Positions 30,206-39,818 are shown, counted from the first letter of the stretch. The stretch is DNA of 64,000 bases from Microtetraspora sp. NBRC 13810 (GCF_030268685.1 NZ_BSRQ01000006.1:310001-374000); one strand, 5' to 3'. Translations and numbers: made by a program. The notes: generated by a model from the letters alone, not told the origin.

Positions 30206-32095
30206 TCAGCGGCGCCTGGCCTGGTGGCGGCCGGGATACTCGCCGATCACCACCTGTTTCGGGGTCACCCGCAGCACCTCCGCCTCCGGGTCGCCGAGCG
30301 CGACCCCGCGCACCTCCGCCCAGAACCGCCGCCCGATGGGATCGGCGACGAACACCGCCACCTTGGGGTCGCGCTCGGCGGCCTGCCACGCCTCGTCCGC
30401 GGCGATCAGGCGCAGTTCCCCCGCCGGGCCGATCGAGGTGACCGCGCCGACGGCGAGCGCCCGCGGCCCGCCGGCGTCCGCGTAGGCGAGCACGACGCCG
30501 CGGGAGGAGGTGAACGCCCGGCGCACCGCCTCGCTCAGGCCGACCGACGGGCGCACGTCCCCCGGGGGACGCGACCCGCGGCCCTCGCACATGAGCAGGG
30601 AGGCCCGCCACGGTCCCGGGGCGCCGCGCCACCAGGCCCGCGCGGCCCGCGCGGCGAAGACGACGACCGCGCACGCCAGCGCGCCCAGCCCGGCCCGCCA
30701 GCCCCACGCGGCCACCGCCGGGGCGGACGGGCCGGCCGCGTCCCGCAGCGCCTGCTCCGCGCCGGTCAGGGCGAGCGCGGCCGAGGCCAGCAGGAGCGAC
30801 AGCACGGCCGCCACGAGCGGGCGGTCCTGCGCCGGCACCTCGCGCAGGTGCGCGGCAAGCCGCCCGCGCCGCGCCACCCGCCACAACGCGAGCGGTACAG
30901 CGGGCGCGGCCAGCGCGAGCACCGGACCGGCCACCGGCGCGACCACCGCCACCAGGGCGAGCACCGACCAGGCGCGCACGACGACGATCCACAGGGCGAC
31001 GTTCGCGTCCCGGCGGGCCGTGCGCTCGGGGAAGGCGGCTGCGAACTGCGCGAGCGCCGGCACCGGACGGCCCCGCCACGCCTCGACCAGCACCCGCAGG
31101 AAGGCGACGGCCAGCCCGTTGAACACCACGAGACCGGACGTCCCCGCCCACACCACCCCCGCGGCCCCGCCGTGCCACAGGGCGGCCCCGCCGTCGGGGG
31201 ACCGGCCGGGCAACGTCAGCACGGCGGCGGCGTAGCCGACCACGACCAGCGGGGTGAGGCAGGCGGCGACGCTCAGCCACAGGTCGCGGCCGAGGATCTG
31301 CGGGACGTAGGACCAGATGCGCACCCTGCGGGCCTGGCGGACCGTCGGCGGGACCGCCAGGAGGAGGAGCACGGCGCCGGCGAGCTGGGCGTGCGTGCGC
31401 GACTCCACGCCGAAGGCGAGCGCCGTCACCGCGGCGAGCGCCAGCGCGAGCAGCACCCGCACCTGGCGGGACCACACCTCGATCGCCCGCCTGGCCCGGC
31501 CGGTCTCCCGCGGGTCCACCGCCCAGGCGGGGTCGTGGTGGGCCCGCGGGCGTTCCCAGCGCAGCAGCGTCAGGCCCAGGTTGACCCGGGCCGCCGGATG
31601 GTCGGGGGCGCCGCGCAGCGCGGCCCGGTAGGCGTGCCCGGCCCGGTCGTGGTCGCCCCTGGTCAGCGCGAGATCCCCGGCGAGCACGTGCGCGTCAGGC
31701 TCCTCGGGGGCGAACCACACCGCCTTGGCCGCCTGGGTCCACGACTCGCGCCAGCGGCCGGGCAGCCGGCGCAACGCCGTTCCCAGGCGCAGCCGCGCGG
31801 CCCAGGAACCCGGCGCGAGCCGTACGGCGTGCTCGGCGGAGGAGACGGCCTCCCCGTCCCTGCCGAGGCGCTCCTGCGCGAGGCTGGCCACCCGGTGCGC
31901 CCATTCCAGGCGCGGATCGAGCGCCAGGGCGCGGCGCGCCGCGGCGAGCGCGGCCTCCGGCTGGTCGGCGTCGAGCAGGGCCACCGCGGTGACGCACCAG
32001 CCGTGCGGGCTGCCCGGGTCCGCGGGCTCCGCCGCCGCGCCGCCCCGCCCGCCCGACCCCTCAGGCCCGCGCCCGTCCGCCCCCCTCACCAGCAC
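30206..32095 (-). CDS. TPR-repeat polytopic membrane protein
   Basis: About 629 aa. The N-terminal 200 residues are tetratricopeptide repeats (PHGWCVTAVALLDADQPEAAL; APEEPDAHVLAGDLALTRGD; HPAARVNLGLTLLRWERPRA). Two groups of hydrophobic helices follow (VRVLLALALAAVTALAFGVES onward; about nine segments), and a C-terminal soluble domain (RRAFTSSRGVVLAYADAGG to VTPKQVVIGEYPG). The start is uncertain: GTG 32095 follows GGGTGG, but the frame stays open to 32401 through 27-bp and 30-bp tandem repeats, which could be an N-terminal extension. Function unknown. Confidence 0.65.
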   Translation of the reverse strand: MLVRGADGRGPEGSGGRGGAAAEPADPGSPHGWCVTAVALLDADQPEAALAAARRALALDPRLEWAHRVASLAQERLGRDGEAVSSAEHAVRLAPGSWAARLRLGTALRRLPGRWRESWTQAAKAVWFAPEEPDAHVLAGDLALTRGDHDRAGHAYRAALRGAPDHPAARVNLGLTLLRWERPRAHHDPAWAVDPRETGRARRAIEVWSRQVRVLLALALAAVTALAFGVESRTHAQLAGAVLLLLAVPPTVRQARRVRIWSYVPQILGRDLWLSVAACLTPLVVVGYAAAVLTLPGRSPDGGAALWHGGAAGVVWAGTSGLVVFNGLAVAFLRVLVEAWRGRPVPALAQFAAAFPERTARRDANVALWIVVVRAWSVLALVAVVAPVAGPVLALAAPAVPLALWRVARRGRLAAHLREVPAQDRPLVAAVLSLLLASAALALTGAEQALRDAAGPSAPAVAAWGWRAGLGALACAVVVFAARAARAWWRGAPGPWRASLLMCEGRGSRPPGDVRPSVGLSEAVRRAFTSSRGVVLAYADAGGPRALAVGAVTSIGPAGELRLIAADEAWQAAERDPKVAVFVADPIGRRFWAEVRGVALGDPEAEVLRVTPKQVVIGEYPGRHQARRR

Positions 32096-32103
32096 CCCGG
32101 CCA

Positions 32104-32190
32104 CCCGAAAGCCACCCACGCACTCCGGCACCCGGAAACCGCCCACGCACTCCGGCACGCGGAAACCGCCCATGCGCTCCGGCGCCCGGG
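32104..32190. repeat. Three 27-bp tandem repeats
   Basis: Units at 32104-32130, 32131-32157 and 32158-32184, consensus CCCGGAAACCGCCCACGCAC then TCCGGCA, with a partial fourth. On the minus strand, in frame with the TPR protein, they would encode GGFRVPECV-type nonapeptides. Confidence 0.75.
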
Positions 32191-32250
32191 AGCCGGATGA
32201 CACGAAGACCAAGGAACCGCCCGCCCGGCCACCCGCCCTCGGACACGCCC

Positions 32251-32405
32251 GGTGACCGCCCACGGGTGGCGAGCGCTCCCACCGACCGCCCACCGGCCGC
32301 GGACGCTCCCGGTGAGCGCCCATGGGCCGCGGCCACTTCCGTTGACCGCCCACCGGCCACGGGCGCTCCCAGTGGGTGTCCAGCTTCCGGTGGGTGTCCA
32401 TGGGC
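32251..32405. repeat. Tandem 30-bp repeats upstream of the TPR gene
   Basis: Four units of exactly 30 bp start at 32251, 32281, 32311 and 32341 (TGACCGCCCACCGGCCGCGG then ACGCTCCCGG), followed by two shortened units beginning TGGGTGTCCA at 32371 and 32389. On the minus strand they stay in frame with the TPR protein. Confidence 0.75.
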
Positions 32406-32757
32406 CGCGGGGGCGCCTGAGGTCCGTCCGCGGGGTCCGCCGGTCACGAGCCTGCCCGGGGGCCGACCGCACACCCCGCCGGCCGCAAGCCGGTCTCGCC
32501 CTCCTCCGGGGCCACGCGCAGTCCCTGTCCACGATCGCCATGGTCCGTGCGAGATCACAAATTGGCTAGATCCCGGACACATGTGTATCTCTCTAGAGAG
32601 GTCGTCACCATTTGATTACACTTTGCACACGGCACCGCAGGCCAGACGACCGGCACCAAATGGGACGAACGGATCATGCGATGCCGGCCCGCCGAGGGCT
32701 GCGCATGGCCTAAGCTGCCTCGCATGTCCGTACCGGCCGAGTCCCCTTGAACGGCCT
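32406..32757 (+). other. Intergenic region upstream of the MFS pump
   Basis: No gene is evident. The right half is AT-richer than its surroundings. It contains the 12-bp perfect palindrome CTCTCTAGAGAG (32589-32600) and the inverted pair CCATTTG (32608-32614) / CAAATGG (32657-32663), which could be regulator sites for the pump. TTGGCT (32562) with TATCTC (32586), 18 bp apart, is a possible promoter, low confidence. Confidence 0.4.
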
Positions 32758-34305
32758 ATGACCTCAGGAAACGTGGCCGAAGCCAGACGACCCGAGACGG
32801 CCGTGGCACCCCGCCAGGCCGACCGGTGGCCGATCCTGGCGCTGCTGTGCTTCAGCCTGCTGATGATCGCGGTCGACGCGACCGTGCTGCACATCGCCGT
32901 GCCCGCGCTCACCGCCGCGCTGGAACCCAGCGCGGTGCAGCTCCTGTGGATCATCGACGTCTACTCGCTGGTGGTCGCGCCGCTGCTGGTGACCTTCGGC
33001 ACGCTCGGCGACCGGTACGGCAGGCGCCGCATCGTGCTCGCCGGGTACGTCGTCTTCGGCGTCGCCTCGGCCGCGGCGGCGCTGTCCGGCAGCGCGGCGG
33101 CGCTGATCGGGGCCCGCGCGCTGCTCGGCGTGGGCGGTGCGATGATCATGCCGGCCACGTTGTCCATCATCCGCGAGGTGTTCACCGACCGGCGGGAGCG
33201 GGCCATAGCGCTCGGCGTGTGGAGCGCCGTGGCCGCCGCGGGCGCGGCCGTCGGCCCGCTGATCGGCGCGGTGCTCGTGGAACACGCCTGGTGGGGCGCC
33301 GTCTTCCTGATCAACGTGCCGATCGTGCTGGTGCTGCTGCCGCTCGCCGCCCGGCTGCTGCCCGACTCGCGGGCGGGGGTCAGGCAGCCGTGGGACGCGG
33401 TCAGCGCCGTGCTGTCCACGCTGGGCATCCTCGCCCTGGCCTTCGGGCTGAAGGAGACCGGGACCGGTCACGCCTCCGGTGCACCGATCCTGCTGACCGG
33501 GGCGGCGCTGCTGGTGTGGTTCGTGCGCAGGCAGCGGCGGCTGGCGTTCCCGCTGATCGACGTCGGGCTGTTCCGGCGGCGCGCGTTCACGACCGGCGTG
33601 GCCAGCGTGATGCTCGCCGTCTTCGCCCTGGTCGGGTTGCAGCTCATGCTCGCGCAGTACCTCCAGCTCGTGCTGGGCGACAGTCCGCTGGTGGCCGCCG
33701 TGCGGATGCTGCCGCTGATGATCGCCGCGATCACCGGCGGGCTCACCGCAGCCTGCGTGCTGCGCCGCGCCGGCCTGCGCGCCACGATGAGCGGCGGCCT
33801 CGCCCTCACCGCCCTGGCCCTGGTGCCGACGCTGACCTGGGGGACCGAGCACCACACGGTGATGCTGACGATCTGCTTCGCGGGCATCGGCTTCGGCGTG
33901 GAGGTGGCCCTGCTGGCCGCGTCCGACACGATCATGGCCTCGGCGCCCGCGTCGCAGGCGGGCGCCGCCGCGGCGATCGAGGAGACCGCCTACGAGCTCG
34001 GCGCCGGGCTGGGCATCGCCGTGCTCGGCACCGTCACCACGGTCGTCTACGCGCCCGCCCTGGCCGCCGTGCGCGGCGTGCCGCCGCCGGTCATGCACCA
34101 GGCCCGCCAGTCGCTGGCCGCCGCGGCGGACGAGGCGCGGCGGCTCGGCGGGCGGCCGGGGGTGGAGCTGCTGGCGCGGGCGCGGGAGGCGTTCATCACC
34201 GCCCTGCACTCCACCGTGCTGGTCAGCATCGTTCTACTGGCGCTGACCGCGCTGGCGGCCGCCCTGCTGGTCCCGCGCCGCCCACCGGAGGATGACCCCT
34301 CGTAA
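32758..34305 (+). CDS. MFS drug-efflux transporter, DHA2 (14-TM) type
   Basis: 515-aa proton-driven exporter of the QacA/EmrB branch. Helix 1 region LLCFSLLMIAVDATVLHIAVPAL with the VDATVL motif, motif A GDRYGRRR after helix 2, motif C-like GAAVGPLIGAVL in helix 5, and 14 predicted helices in all. Start ATG at 32758 (MTSGNVAEARR) has only a weak site (GAACGG). No regulator is adjacent, but palindromes upstream suggest control. Substrates cannot be predicted. The next gene follows after 58 bp. Confidence 0.92.
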   Translation: MTSGNVAEARRPETAVAPRQADRWPILALLCFSLLMIAVDATVLHIAVPALTAALEPSAVQLLWIIDVYSLVVAPLLVTFGTLGDRYGRRRIVLAGYVVFGVASAAAALSGSAAALIGARALLGVGGAMIMPATLSIIREVFTDRRERAIALGVWSAVAAAGAAVGPLIGAVLVEHAWWGAVFLINVPIVLVLLPLAARLLPDSRAGVRQPWDAVSAVLSTLGILALAFGLKETGTGHASGAPILLTGAALLVWFVRRQRRLAFPLIDVGLFRRRAFTTGVASVMLAVFALVGLQLMLAQYLQLVLGDSPLVAAVRMLPLMIAAITGGLTAACVLRRAGLRATMSGGLALTALALVPTLTWGTEHHTVMLTICFAGIGFGVEVALLAASDTIMASAPASQAGAAAAIEETAYELGAGLGIAVLGTVTTVVYAPALAAVRGVPPPVMHQARQSLAAAADEARRLGGRPGVELLARAREAFITALHSTVLVSIVLLALTALAAALLVPRRPPEDDPS

Positions 34306-34363
34306 CGTTTGGAGCCGCTCCTACCGGTCAGACGCCTATGAGCAACCGGACCTACCCATCAGA

Positions 34364-35140
34364 ATGAGTGACGTGCGACAAACCCTCCGCGATCTCGCCG
34401 CGCTCGCCGCCCGAATCGGCGTGGGCGGGATCTTCTTCGCCAACGGCTGGTTCAAGCTGGAGGCCGGGCTGAACGACACCGGAGACCTGTTCGCCCAGCT
34501 CGGCGCGCCGGCTCCGGACGTGTGGGCCGGGGTCACCATGCTGGGCGAGCTGATCGGCGGCGCCCTGCTGGTGGCGGGGCTCGCCGTGTCCGTCTGCGGG
34601 CTGCTGCTCTTCGCCGAGGCGCTGGCCGTCTTCGTCGTCGCCAGCGGCGACCCCGCCCTCCCGGTCACCTGGGGCGACGTCAACCTGATCGTCGCGCTCG
34701 GCGCGGCCGCGATCCTGCTCGCCGTCGTCGGGGCAGGCCGCATCTCGGTGGACCACCTGGTGGTCATCAGGCGGCGGGCCGCGGAGGCGGAGGCCGACTT
34801 CGCCGCCGACGACGACGCCGACCGGGTGATCTCCTCCCTGCGCGACCCCACGGCCGCCCCCGAGACCCCGCCCGGCTCTCCCGGCACCGCGCGCGCCGAG
34901 CCGACCGCCCCGCTGCGCCCGCCCGCGGAGGAGCGCCGCAGGCCCTACGACTCCGCCGAGCCCGCAGACGCCCCCGTCTCCGCCGAGCCCGTGGACGCCC
35001 CCGTCTCCGCAGCGCAGGACGGCAAGGACGCCAAGGACCGGAAGCCGTCCATGCGGCAGGACTCCCCCGCGCTCCCGGCCGAGCACGGCGACATCCTGGT
35101 CGCCGGCCACGACCTCCGCGACGGCGACCAGTCGCGGTGA
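34364..35140 (+). CDS. DoxX-family membrane protein with a long charged tail
   Basis: 258 aa. Residues 1-135 are a DoxX domain with four helices (ARIGVGGIFFANGWFKLEAG; MLGELIGGALLVAGLAVSV; LFAEALAVFVVASG; NLIVALGAAAILLAVV). Residues 150-258 are a Pro/Ala/Asp/Glu-rich cytoplasmic tail containing a repeated SAEPxDAPVSAEP stretch. DoxX proteins are linked to redox and oxidative-stress functions in actinobacteria, but the reaction is unclear. Start ATG at 34364 lacks a clear ribosome site. The tail is unusual for the family. Confidence 0.82.
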   Translation: MSDVRQTLRDLAALAARIGVGGIFFANGWFKLEAGLNDTGDLFAQLGAPAPDVWAGVTMLGELIGGALLVAGLAVSVCGLLLFAEALAVFVVASGDPALPVTWGDVNLIVALGAAAILLAVVGAGRISVDHLVVIRRRAAEAEADFAADDDADRVISSLRDPTAAPETPPGSPGTARAEPTAPLRPPAEERRRPYDSAEPADAPVSAEPVDAPVSAAQDGKDAKDRKPSMRQDSPALPAEHGDILVAGHDLRDGDQSR

Positions 35141-35156
35141 CCCCCGCGGTGACCCG

Positions 35157-35567
35157 TCACGGGTGCAGGGAAAGGCCCTTGAGCACCTTGTCCACGGCGT
35201 TACGCGGCCCGTGCACGGCGATGCCGGTCAGGCGCAGGTCGGCCACGGCCACCGCTTTCACGGCGGCGCGGTTGTCGTCGTCGTTGCCGGTCTTGAACAG
35301 GTCCTCGGTGTAGAGGGCGAGGTCCAGGCCGCGGGCGAGCGCCCGGCCGTGCGCCTGGCCGAGGGCGGCGGCGTCGGCGGCGTAGACGAGGACGGGCTGG
35401 CGGAACATCGGCAGGTAGGCGTTGCCGGAGGCGTCGCCGTACGGCTCGCCGACCAGGCCGGGGACGCCGCCCGCGACCGCGCTCGCCAGGAACGCGGTGA
35501 CGTTCAGCTTCTGCCAGGTGGCGAGATCCTCTCGCACGACGATGCCGATCTTGGTGTCGAAACGCAT
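35157..35567 (-). CDS. DUF2000-family protein
   Basis: 136 aa. Starts MRFDTKIGIVVREDLATWQKLNV at 35567 after a GGGTGGG site. Conserved marks of DUF2000: KIGIVVREDLATWQKLNVTAFLAS, YGDASGNAYLPMFRQPVLVYAA and a terminal LRLTGIAVHGPRNAVDKVLKGL. Structures in the family resemble peptidyl-tRNA hydrolase-like folds, with no known function. It is divergent from the AraC regulator at 35628, which may control it. Confidence 0.88.
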   Translation of the reverse strand: MRFDTKIGIVVREDLATWQKLNVTAFLASAVAGGVPGLVGEPYGDASGNAYLPMFRQPVLVYAADAAALGQAHGRALARGLDLALYTEDLFKTGNDDDNRAAVKAVAVADLRLTGIAVHGPRNAVDKVLKGLSLHP

Positions 35568-35627
35568 GCCGCCCACCCTGCCCGCGGCGGCCCGCCGGTG
35601 TCTTGAACGCTGGTGCGGCCAGGCACA

Positions 35628-36458
35628 ATGGCGGGGATGGCTGGTGACTGGTCCCGCTACTGGCGGTCCGCGGAGCGCCCGGTGGAGGCGATGCACGCCC
35701 ACTTCGAGCGGCACGTCTACCACCGGCACAGCCATGAGACCTACTCCTTCGGCGTCACCGACACCGGCGTCCAGGCGTTCAGCTGCCGGGGCGCGAGCCA
35801 CGCCAGCACGGCCGGGATGGTGATCGCGTTCAACCCGGACGAGCCGCACGACGGTCACCCGGGCGACGAGCTGGGGTTCACCTACCGGATCGTGCACCTC
35901 GGCGCGGAGCTGGTGACCGGGGTGCTCGACGGGGCGGCCGGCGGGCGGGCCGGAGCGCCGCTGTTCGCCGAGCCGGTGCTGCGTGACCCCGTGCTGGCCG
36001 CCGGGCTGCGGCGGCTGCACACGGCGCTGCTCGGGCCGGCTCCCGCGCTGGTCCGTGACGAGGTGCTGGACGGCGTGGTGCTGGCGATGGCCGGCCGGGC
36101 GGCCACCCGCGGGCCGCGTACCGCGCCGGCGCCCGCCGGGGCGCGGTGGATCGCGGCGCGGGTCCGCGAACTGCTCGACGCGCGTTTCCCCGCCGATCTC
36201 GACGCGGAGGCCCTCGCCGCCGCGGCGGGGGTCAGCCGCTTCGCCGTCTACCGGGCGTTCCGCGCGGTGCACGGCATGACGCCCGGCGACTACCAGCGGC
36301 AGCTCCGGCTGCGCGACGCGCGCGGGCGGCTGGCCGGGGGCGCGCCGATCGCGGAGGCCGCCGCGCTGGCCGGGTTCGCCGACCAGAGCCACCTGACCCG
36401 CTGGTTCGTCCGCGCCTACGGCGTCACCCCCGGCGCCTTCCGCGCCGCCGCCGGCTGA
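35628..36458 (+). CDS. AraC-family transcriptional regulator
   Basis: 276 aa. The N-terminal cupin-like AraC_binding domain (HVYHRHSHETYSFGVTDTGVQAF; VIAFNPDEPHDGHPGDELGFTYRI) senses a ligand; two helix-turn-helices follow (DAEALAAAAGVSRFAVYRAFR and IAEAAALAGFADQSHLTRWF, the latter with the AraC signature). ATG 35628 and ATG 35637 are both plausible starts. It is divergent from the DUF2000 gene, the likely target. Confidence 0.9.
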   Translation: MAGMAGDWSRYWRSAERPVEAMHAHFERHVYHRHSHETYSFGVTDTGVQAFSCRGASHASTAGMVIAFNPDEPHDGHPGDELGFTYRIVHLGAELVTGVLDGAAGGRAGAPLFAEPVLRDPVLAAGLRRLHTALLGPAPALVRDEVLDGVVLAMAGRAATRGPRTAPAPAGARWIAARVRELLDARFPADLDAEALAAAAGVSRFAVYRAFRAVHGMTPGDYQRQLRLRDARGRLAGGAPIAEAAALAGFADQSHLTRWFVRAYGVTPGAFRAAAG

Positions 36459-36494
36459 CCACCCACCGGCGCGCCGCCCGGGCACGCGGACGGC

Positions 36495-37442
36495 TCACCG
36501 GGAGGCGGCGGCGAAGCGGTTGGACAGGTCGCGGAAGCGGGTGGCGAGTTCCGGCGGCGACTCGACCTCGAAGGGGACGTCCAGCATGATCAGCACGTAG
36601 GCGACCAGGTCGTAGGAGTCCGTGGCGAGTTCCAGCAGGCAGGTGTGGTCGTCGATCGGGGTGACGACGCCGTCGACGCGCCCGGCGACCTCCCCGGCCG
36701 GGACGCGCAGCCGCAGCCGGGCGCGCAGCGGCCACATGTCGAAGCCCATGGTCCTGCGCAGGTAGGCGGCCACGTCGCCGTCGGGCGGCTCGCGGTGGGT
36801 GAAGCGGGGGCCGTTGGGCGTGCGCGGGGTCATCCGGTCCACCCGGAAGGTTCGCCAGCCCGCCCGGCCCGCGTCCCAGCCGACGAGGTACCACCTGCGG
36901 CCCCAGGAGACCACGCGGTGCGGCTCGACGTCCCTGCGGGACTCCGCGCCGTGGTGGTCGAGGTAGCTGAAGCGGAGGGTCTCAGCGCTCCGGATGGCGG
37001 CCGAGATCCAGGTGAGCGCGGACGCGTCCACGGTGGGGCCGCCACCCGGCGCGATCGCGACCATGGCCCCGTCCAGGGCGTCGACCCGCTCCCGCAGCCG
37101 CGACGGCATCACCTGGCGCATCTTGGTCAGGGCGCGCAGCGACGCCTCCTCGATGCCCGCGACGCTGCCCGCCGCGCCGGTGTGCAGCCCGACGGCCACC
37201 GCCACGGCCTCCTCGTCGTCCAGCAGCAGCGGCGGCAGCGCGGCCCCGGCCCCGAGCCGGTAGCCGCCCGCCGCCCCCTTCAGTGCGTGCACGGGGTACC
37301 CCAGCTCGCGCAGCCGTTCCACGTCGCGCCGGACGGTCCTGGTGGTGACGCCGAGACGCTCGGCGAGGGCGGCACCGGACCACTCCTGGCGCATCTGGAG
37401 CAGAGACAGCATTCGGATCAGGCGAGCAGACGTTTCCCGCAT
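36495..37442 (-). CDS. YafY/WYL-domain transcriptional regulator
   Basis: 315 aa. N-terminal winged helix ([39 protein letters not shown]), then a WYL domain ([40 protein letters not shown]) and a C-terminal WCX region. Such proteins sense small ligands or nucleic acid and usually repress a divergent gene; here the divergent partner is the epoxide hydrolase at 37505, with a palindrome between them. Full length. Confidence 0.93.
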   Translation of the reverse strand: MRETSARLIRMLSLLQMRQEWSGAALAERLGVTTRTVRRDVERLRELGYPVHALKGAAGGYRLGAGAALPPLLLDDEEAVAVAVGLHTGAAGSVAGIEEASLRALTKMRQVMPSRLRERVDALDGAMVAIAPGGGPTVDASALTWISAAIRSAETLRFSYLDHHGAESRRDVEPHRVVSWGRRWYLVGWDAGRAGWRTFRVDRMTPRTPNGPRFTHREPPDGDVAAYLRRTMGFDMWPLRARLRLRVPAGEVAGRVDGVVTPIDDHTCLLELATDSYDLVAYVLIMLDVPFEVESPPELATRFRDLSNRFAAASR

Positions 37443-37476
37443 TCCTCCACCATGGCCTACATATAGGACCGAGCTT

Positions 37477-37489
37477 GTCCGCTACGGAC
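37477..37489. promoter_or_regulatory. Palindrome GTCCG-CTA-CGGAC between WYL regulator and epoxide hydrolase
   Basis: Perfect 5-bp arms with a 3-nt centre in the 62-bp divergent gap; another GGAC/GTCC pair lies just left (37467-37480). Likely operator for the WYL regulator. TATAGG at 37462-37467 is a possible -10 box. Confidence 0.4.
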
Positions 37490-37504
37490 CCGATGCTGAC
37501 CGGC

Positions 37505-38644
37505 ATGAACACGCAGCCCTTCCGCATCGACATCCCGCAGGCCGACCTCGACGAGCTGGCCGACCGGCTGGCCCGCACCCGCTGGCCGGACGAGCTGCCG
37601 GGCGTCGGCTGGTCCTACGGGGTGAACAAGGACTATCTCCTTGAACTGGTCGATCACTGGCGTACCGGCTACGACTGGCGGGAGCACGAGGCCAGGCTCA
37701 ACCGGCTGCCGCAGTACACGACGACGATCGACGGGCAGAACATCCACTTCCTGCACGTGCGGTCGCCGGAGCCGGACGCCGTGCCGCTGATCCTCACGCA
37801 CGGCTGGCCGAGCACGGTGTACGACTTCATGGACCTCATCGGGCCGCTCACCGACCCGCGCGCGCACGGCGGCGACCCGGCCGACGCCTTCCACGTCGTC
37901 GCCCCCTCGCTGCCGGGCTTCGCGTTCTCCGGCCCGACCGGGGCGACCGGCTGGGGGTCCAGGCGGATCGCGCGGGCCTGGGACGAGCTGATGCGCGGCC
38001 TCGGCTACGACCGGTACGGCGCGCAGGGCGGCGACTTCGGCAGCGTCGTCTCGCCCGAGCTGGGCAGGATCGCCCCCGAGCGGGTGATCGGCGTCCACGT
38101 CAACGCGCTGGTCACCGCCTCGATGCCGGCCGACCCTTCGGACCTGGACCGTCTCTCCGAGGCGGAGCGGGAGGCGGCCGGGCGGAACAAGATGGCGTGG
38201 TACGCCCATTCGGGATACGCGACCCAGATGAGCACCCGGCCGCAGACCCTGGCCTACGCGCTCAACGACTCCCCGGCGGGACAGCTCGCCTGGAACCTGG
38301 AGTGGTTCGTGGACTGGGATCCCACCGCGACCAGGCAGACCCCGATCGACCGGGACGCCTTCCTGACCGATGTCACGATCTTCTGGCTCACCGGGACGGC
38401 GGGCTCGGCGGCCCGGATCTACCTGGAGGCCGGCGGCGAGGCGTGGGGCACGCGTCCGGCGCGCTCCCCGGTGCCCACCGGGGTGGCGTGCTTCCTCGGC
38501 GACGGGGCGATCCGGGGTCTCGCGGAGCTGTCCCACACGATCACCCACTGGTCGGATTATGCGGAGGGCGGCCACTTCGCCTCGCTCCAGGCCCCCGGCC
38601 CGCTGGTCTCCGACATCCGCGCGTTCTTCCGCACGCTCAGGTAA
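37505..38644 (+). CDS. Epoxide hydrolase (EHN plus alpha/beta-hydrolase)
   Basis: 379 aa. The N-terminal EHN domain ([28 protein letters not shown]) is followed by an alpha/beta hydrolase: oxyanion motif HGWPST near residue 99, nucleophile Asp in [10 protein letters not shown] near residue 180, and a late His in [10 protein letters not shown]. It should open epoxides or related xenobiotics to diols in the cytoplasm. Start ATG 37505 chosen; ATG 37493 is a four-codon longer option. A strong terminator hairpin follows 3 nt after the stop. Confidence 0.93.
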   Translation: MNTQPFRIDIPQADLDELADRLARTRWPDELPGVGWSYGVNKDYLLELVDHWRTGYDWREHEARLNRLPQYTTTIDGQNIHFLHVRSPEPDAVPLILTHGWPSTVYDFMDLIGPLTDPRAHGGDPADAFHVVAPSLPGFAFSGPTGATGWGSRRIARAWDELMRGLGYDRYGAQGGDFGSVVSPELGRIAPERVIGVHVNALVTASMPADPSDLDRLSEAEREAAGRNKMAWYAHSGYATQMSTRPQTLAYALNDSPAGQLAWNLEWFVDWDPTATRQTPIDRDAFLTDVTIFWLTGTAGSAARIYLEAGGEAWGTRPARSPVPTGVACFLGDGAIRGLAELSHTITHWSDYAEGGHFASLQAPGPLVSDIRAFFRTLR

Positions 38645-38691
38645 GGCACCGGCCCGGCGGGTGACCTGACCTCACCCGCCGGGACCGGCAC
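38645..38691 (+). terminator. Terminator after the epoxide hydrolase
   Basis: CCCGGCGGGTGA (38653-38664), 7-nt loop, and the exact reverse complement (38672-38683), with further CCGG/GGTGCC pairing outside. No U-tract. Confidence 0.65.
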
Positions 38692-38798
38692 CCTAAACGA
38701 TGACGCCAACCCGGCCGTGAACGCAAGTCGGAGTCCGGCCTGGTGAGGCATACAGCGGCCGCCGATGCGGAACGACCCTTCCAGGGGGAGGACTCGGG

Positions 38799-39142
38799 AT
38801 GCCGTGGGCTGAGCTGGTGGAGGTGGTGGAGCCGTCGGGGCAGGGCTTGGTGCAGTTCGCCGAGCTGGCCCTGGCGCTGCTGCTGTGCTCGCTCATCGGG
38901 CTGGAGCGCGAGGTGAAGCAGATGTGCGCGACATCCTCGACGTGATCGACCGGGCGGGTTACTCCGTCGAGCGCACGGCCACCGAGCGCCTGTCCCCCGC
39001 CGAGGGGGCCAGGGGGGCGCCGACGATCGAGGTGCGGGTGGCGCTGCGCGGGCCGCATCCGATGTCCGGGCTGCTCGCGACGCTGTCCGGGCATCCCGGC
39101 GTGCTGATCGTGGACACCGGCGACATCGACGCGAGCGACTGA
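38799..39142 (+). pseudogene. mgtC/sapB remnant with a large internal deletion
   Basis: ATG at 38799 with GGGGGAGG 9 nt upstream opens MPWAELVEVVEPSGQG and the first helix of an MgtC/SapB protein (FAELALALLLCSLIGLEREV). After the conserved EREVKQ the frame leaves the family and stops at 38943. From about 38920 another frame gives the C-terminal ACT-like domain (DVRDILDVIDRAGYSVERT to LIVDTGDIDASD). The intervening transmembrane helices are missing, so several hundred base pairs were lost out of frame. MgtC proteins normally have four or five helices and about 230 residues; this one cannot be functional as read. Confidence 0.75.
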
Positions 39143-39146
39143 CGCG

Positions 39147-39818
39147 TCACGTCAGGACCGACTCCCCGCCGGGATAGGCGAAGGACGAGCGCGGCGAGTA
39201 GAAGCCCCACATGATCTGGAGCGGCTCTGCCGGGCGCAGGGCGTACACGGGGTGCTCCGGCTCCAGGAACTCCACCGACACCACCTCGAACGGGTCCACC
39301 GGCTCGGCCACGAAGGGGTAGAACCCGCTGATCATGCGCCCCCCGACCTCGGTGATGTAGTGCAACTGTCCCCTGTTGGCCGCCGTGCCGGTCTCCCCGG
39401 CCCGCGCGGTGGTGCGGATCACCGGGACGCCGCCGGACTCGGTGGTCGCGACCAGGACGCCGTCCGTGATCTCGATCGTGGTGCGGCCCTCGGTGGCCGG
39501 CACGCCACGGGCGGCGGCGTACTCGCGCACCACCTCGCTGGAGTTGAAGTAGTGCGTCCAGCAGCGGCCGGGGGTCGCCCCGTCGGGCGCGTAGGCGTCC
39601 TCCAGGTCCGGGCCGATGTAGGTCAGCGAGTAGGCGCCGAAGCCCGAGGTCTGCTCCGGGCGGTCCACGACGTACTGGTTCAGGAAGACCTGCCGGTTGG
39701 CCATGGGCGTGAGGCCGCCGGGCACCAGGCCGGCCACGGCCTCCGGGTCGGCCGGGATCCAGCCGAAGTAGATCATCCGGCTGTTGACGACGAGCTGGGG
39801 AGCCACGATCTCGGACAC
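39147..39818 (-). CDS. Acetoacetate decarboxylase-like family protein
   Basis: 223 aa with the ADC-like beta-barrel pattern: IPADPEAVAGLVPGGLTPMANRQVFLNQYVV, then TSGFGAYSLTYIGPDLED and the C-terminal YALRPAEPLQIMWGFYSPRSSFAYPGGE. No clear Schiff-base lysine in the expected position can be assigned, so decarboxylase activity is unproven; many relatives are hydratases or of unknown role. Start GTG at 39818 with GGGAGATC upstream. Convergent with the mgtC remnant, 4 bp apart. Confidence 0.78.
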   Translation of the reverse strand: MSEIVAPQLVVNSRMIYFGWIPADPEAVAGLVPGGLTPMANRQVFLNQYVVDRPEQTSGFGAYSLTYIGPDLEDAYAPDGATPGRCWTHYFNSSEVVREYAAARGVPATEGRTTIEITDGVLVATTESGGVPVIRTTARAGETGTAANRGQLHYITEVGGRMISGFYPFVAEPVDPFEVVSVEFLEPEHPVYALRPAEPLQIMWGFYSPRSSFAYPGGESVLT

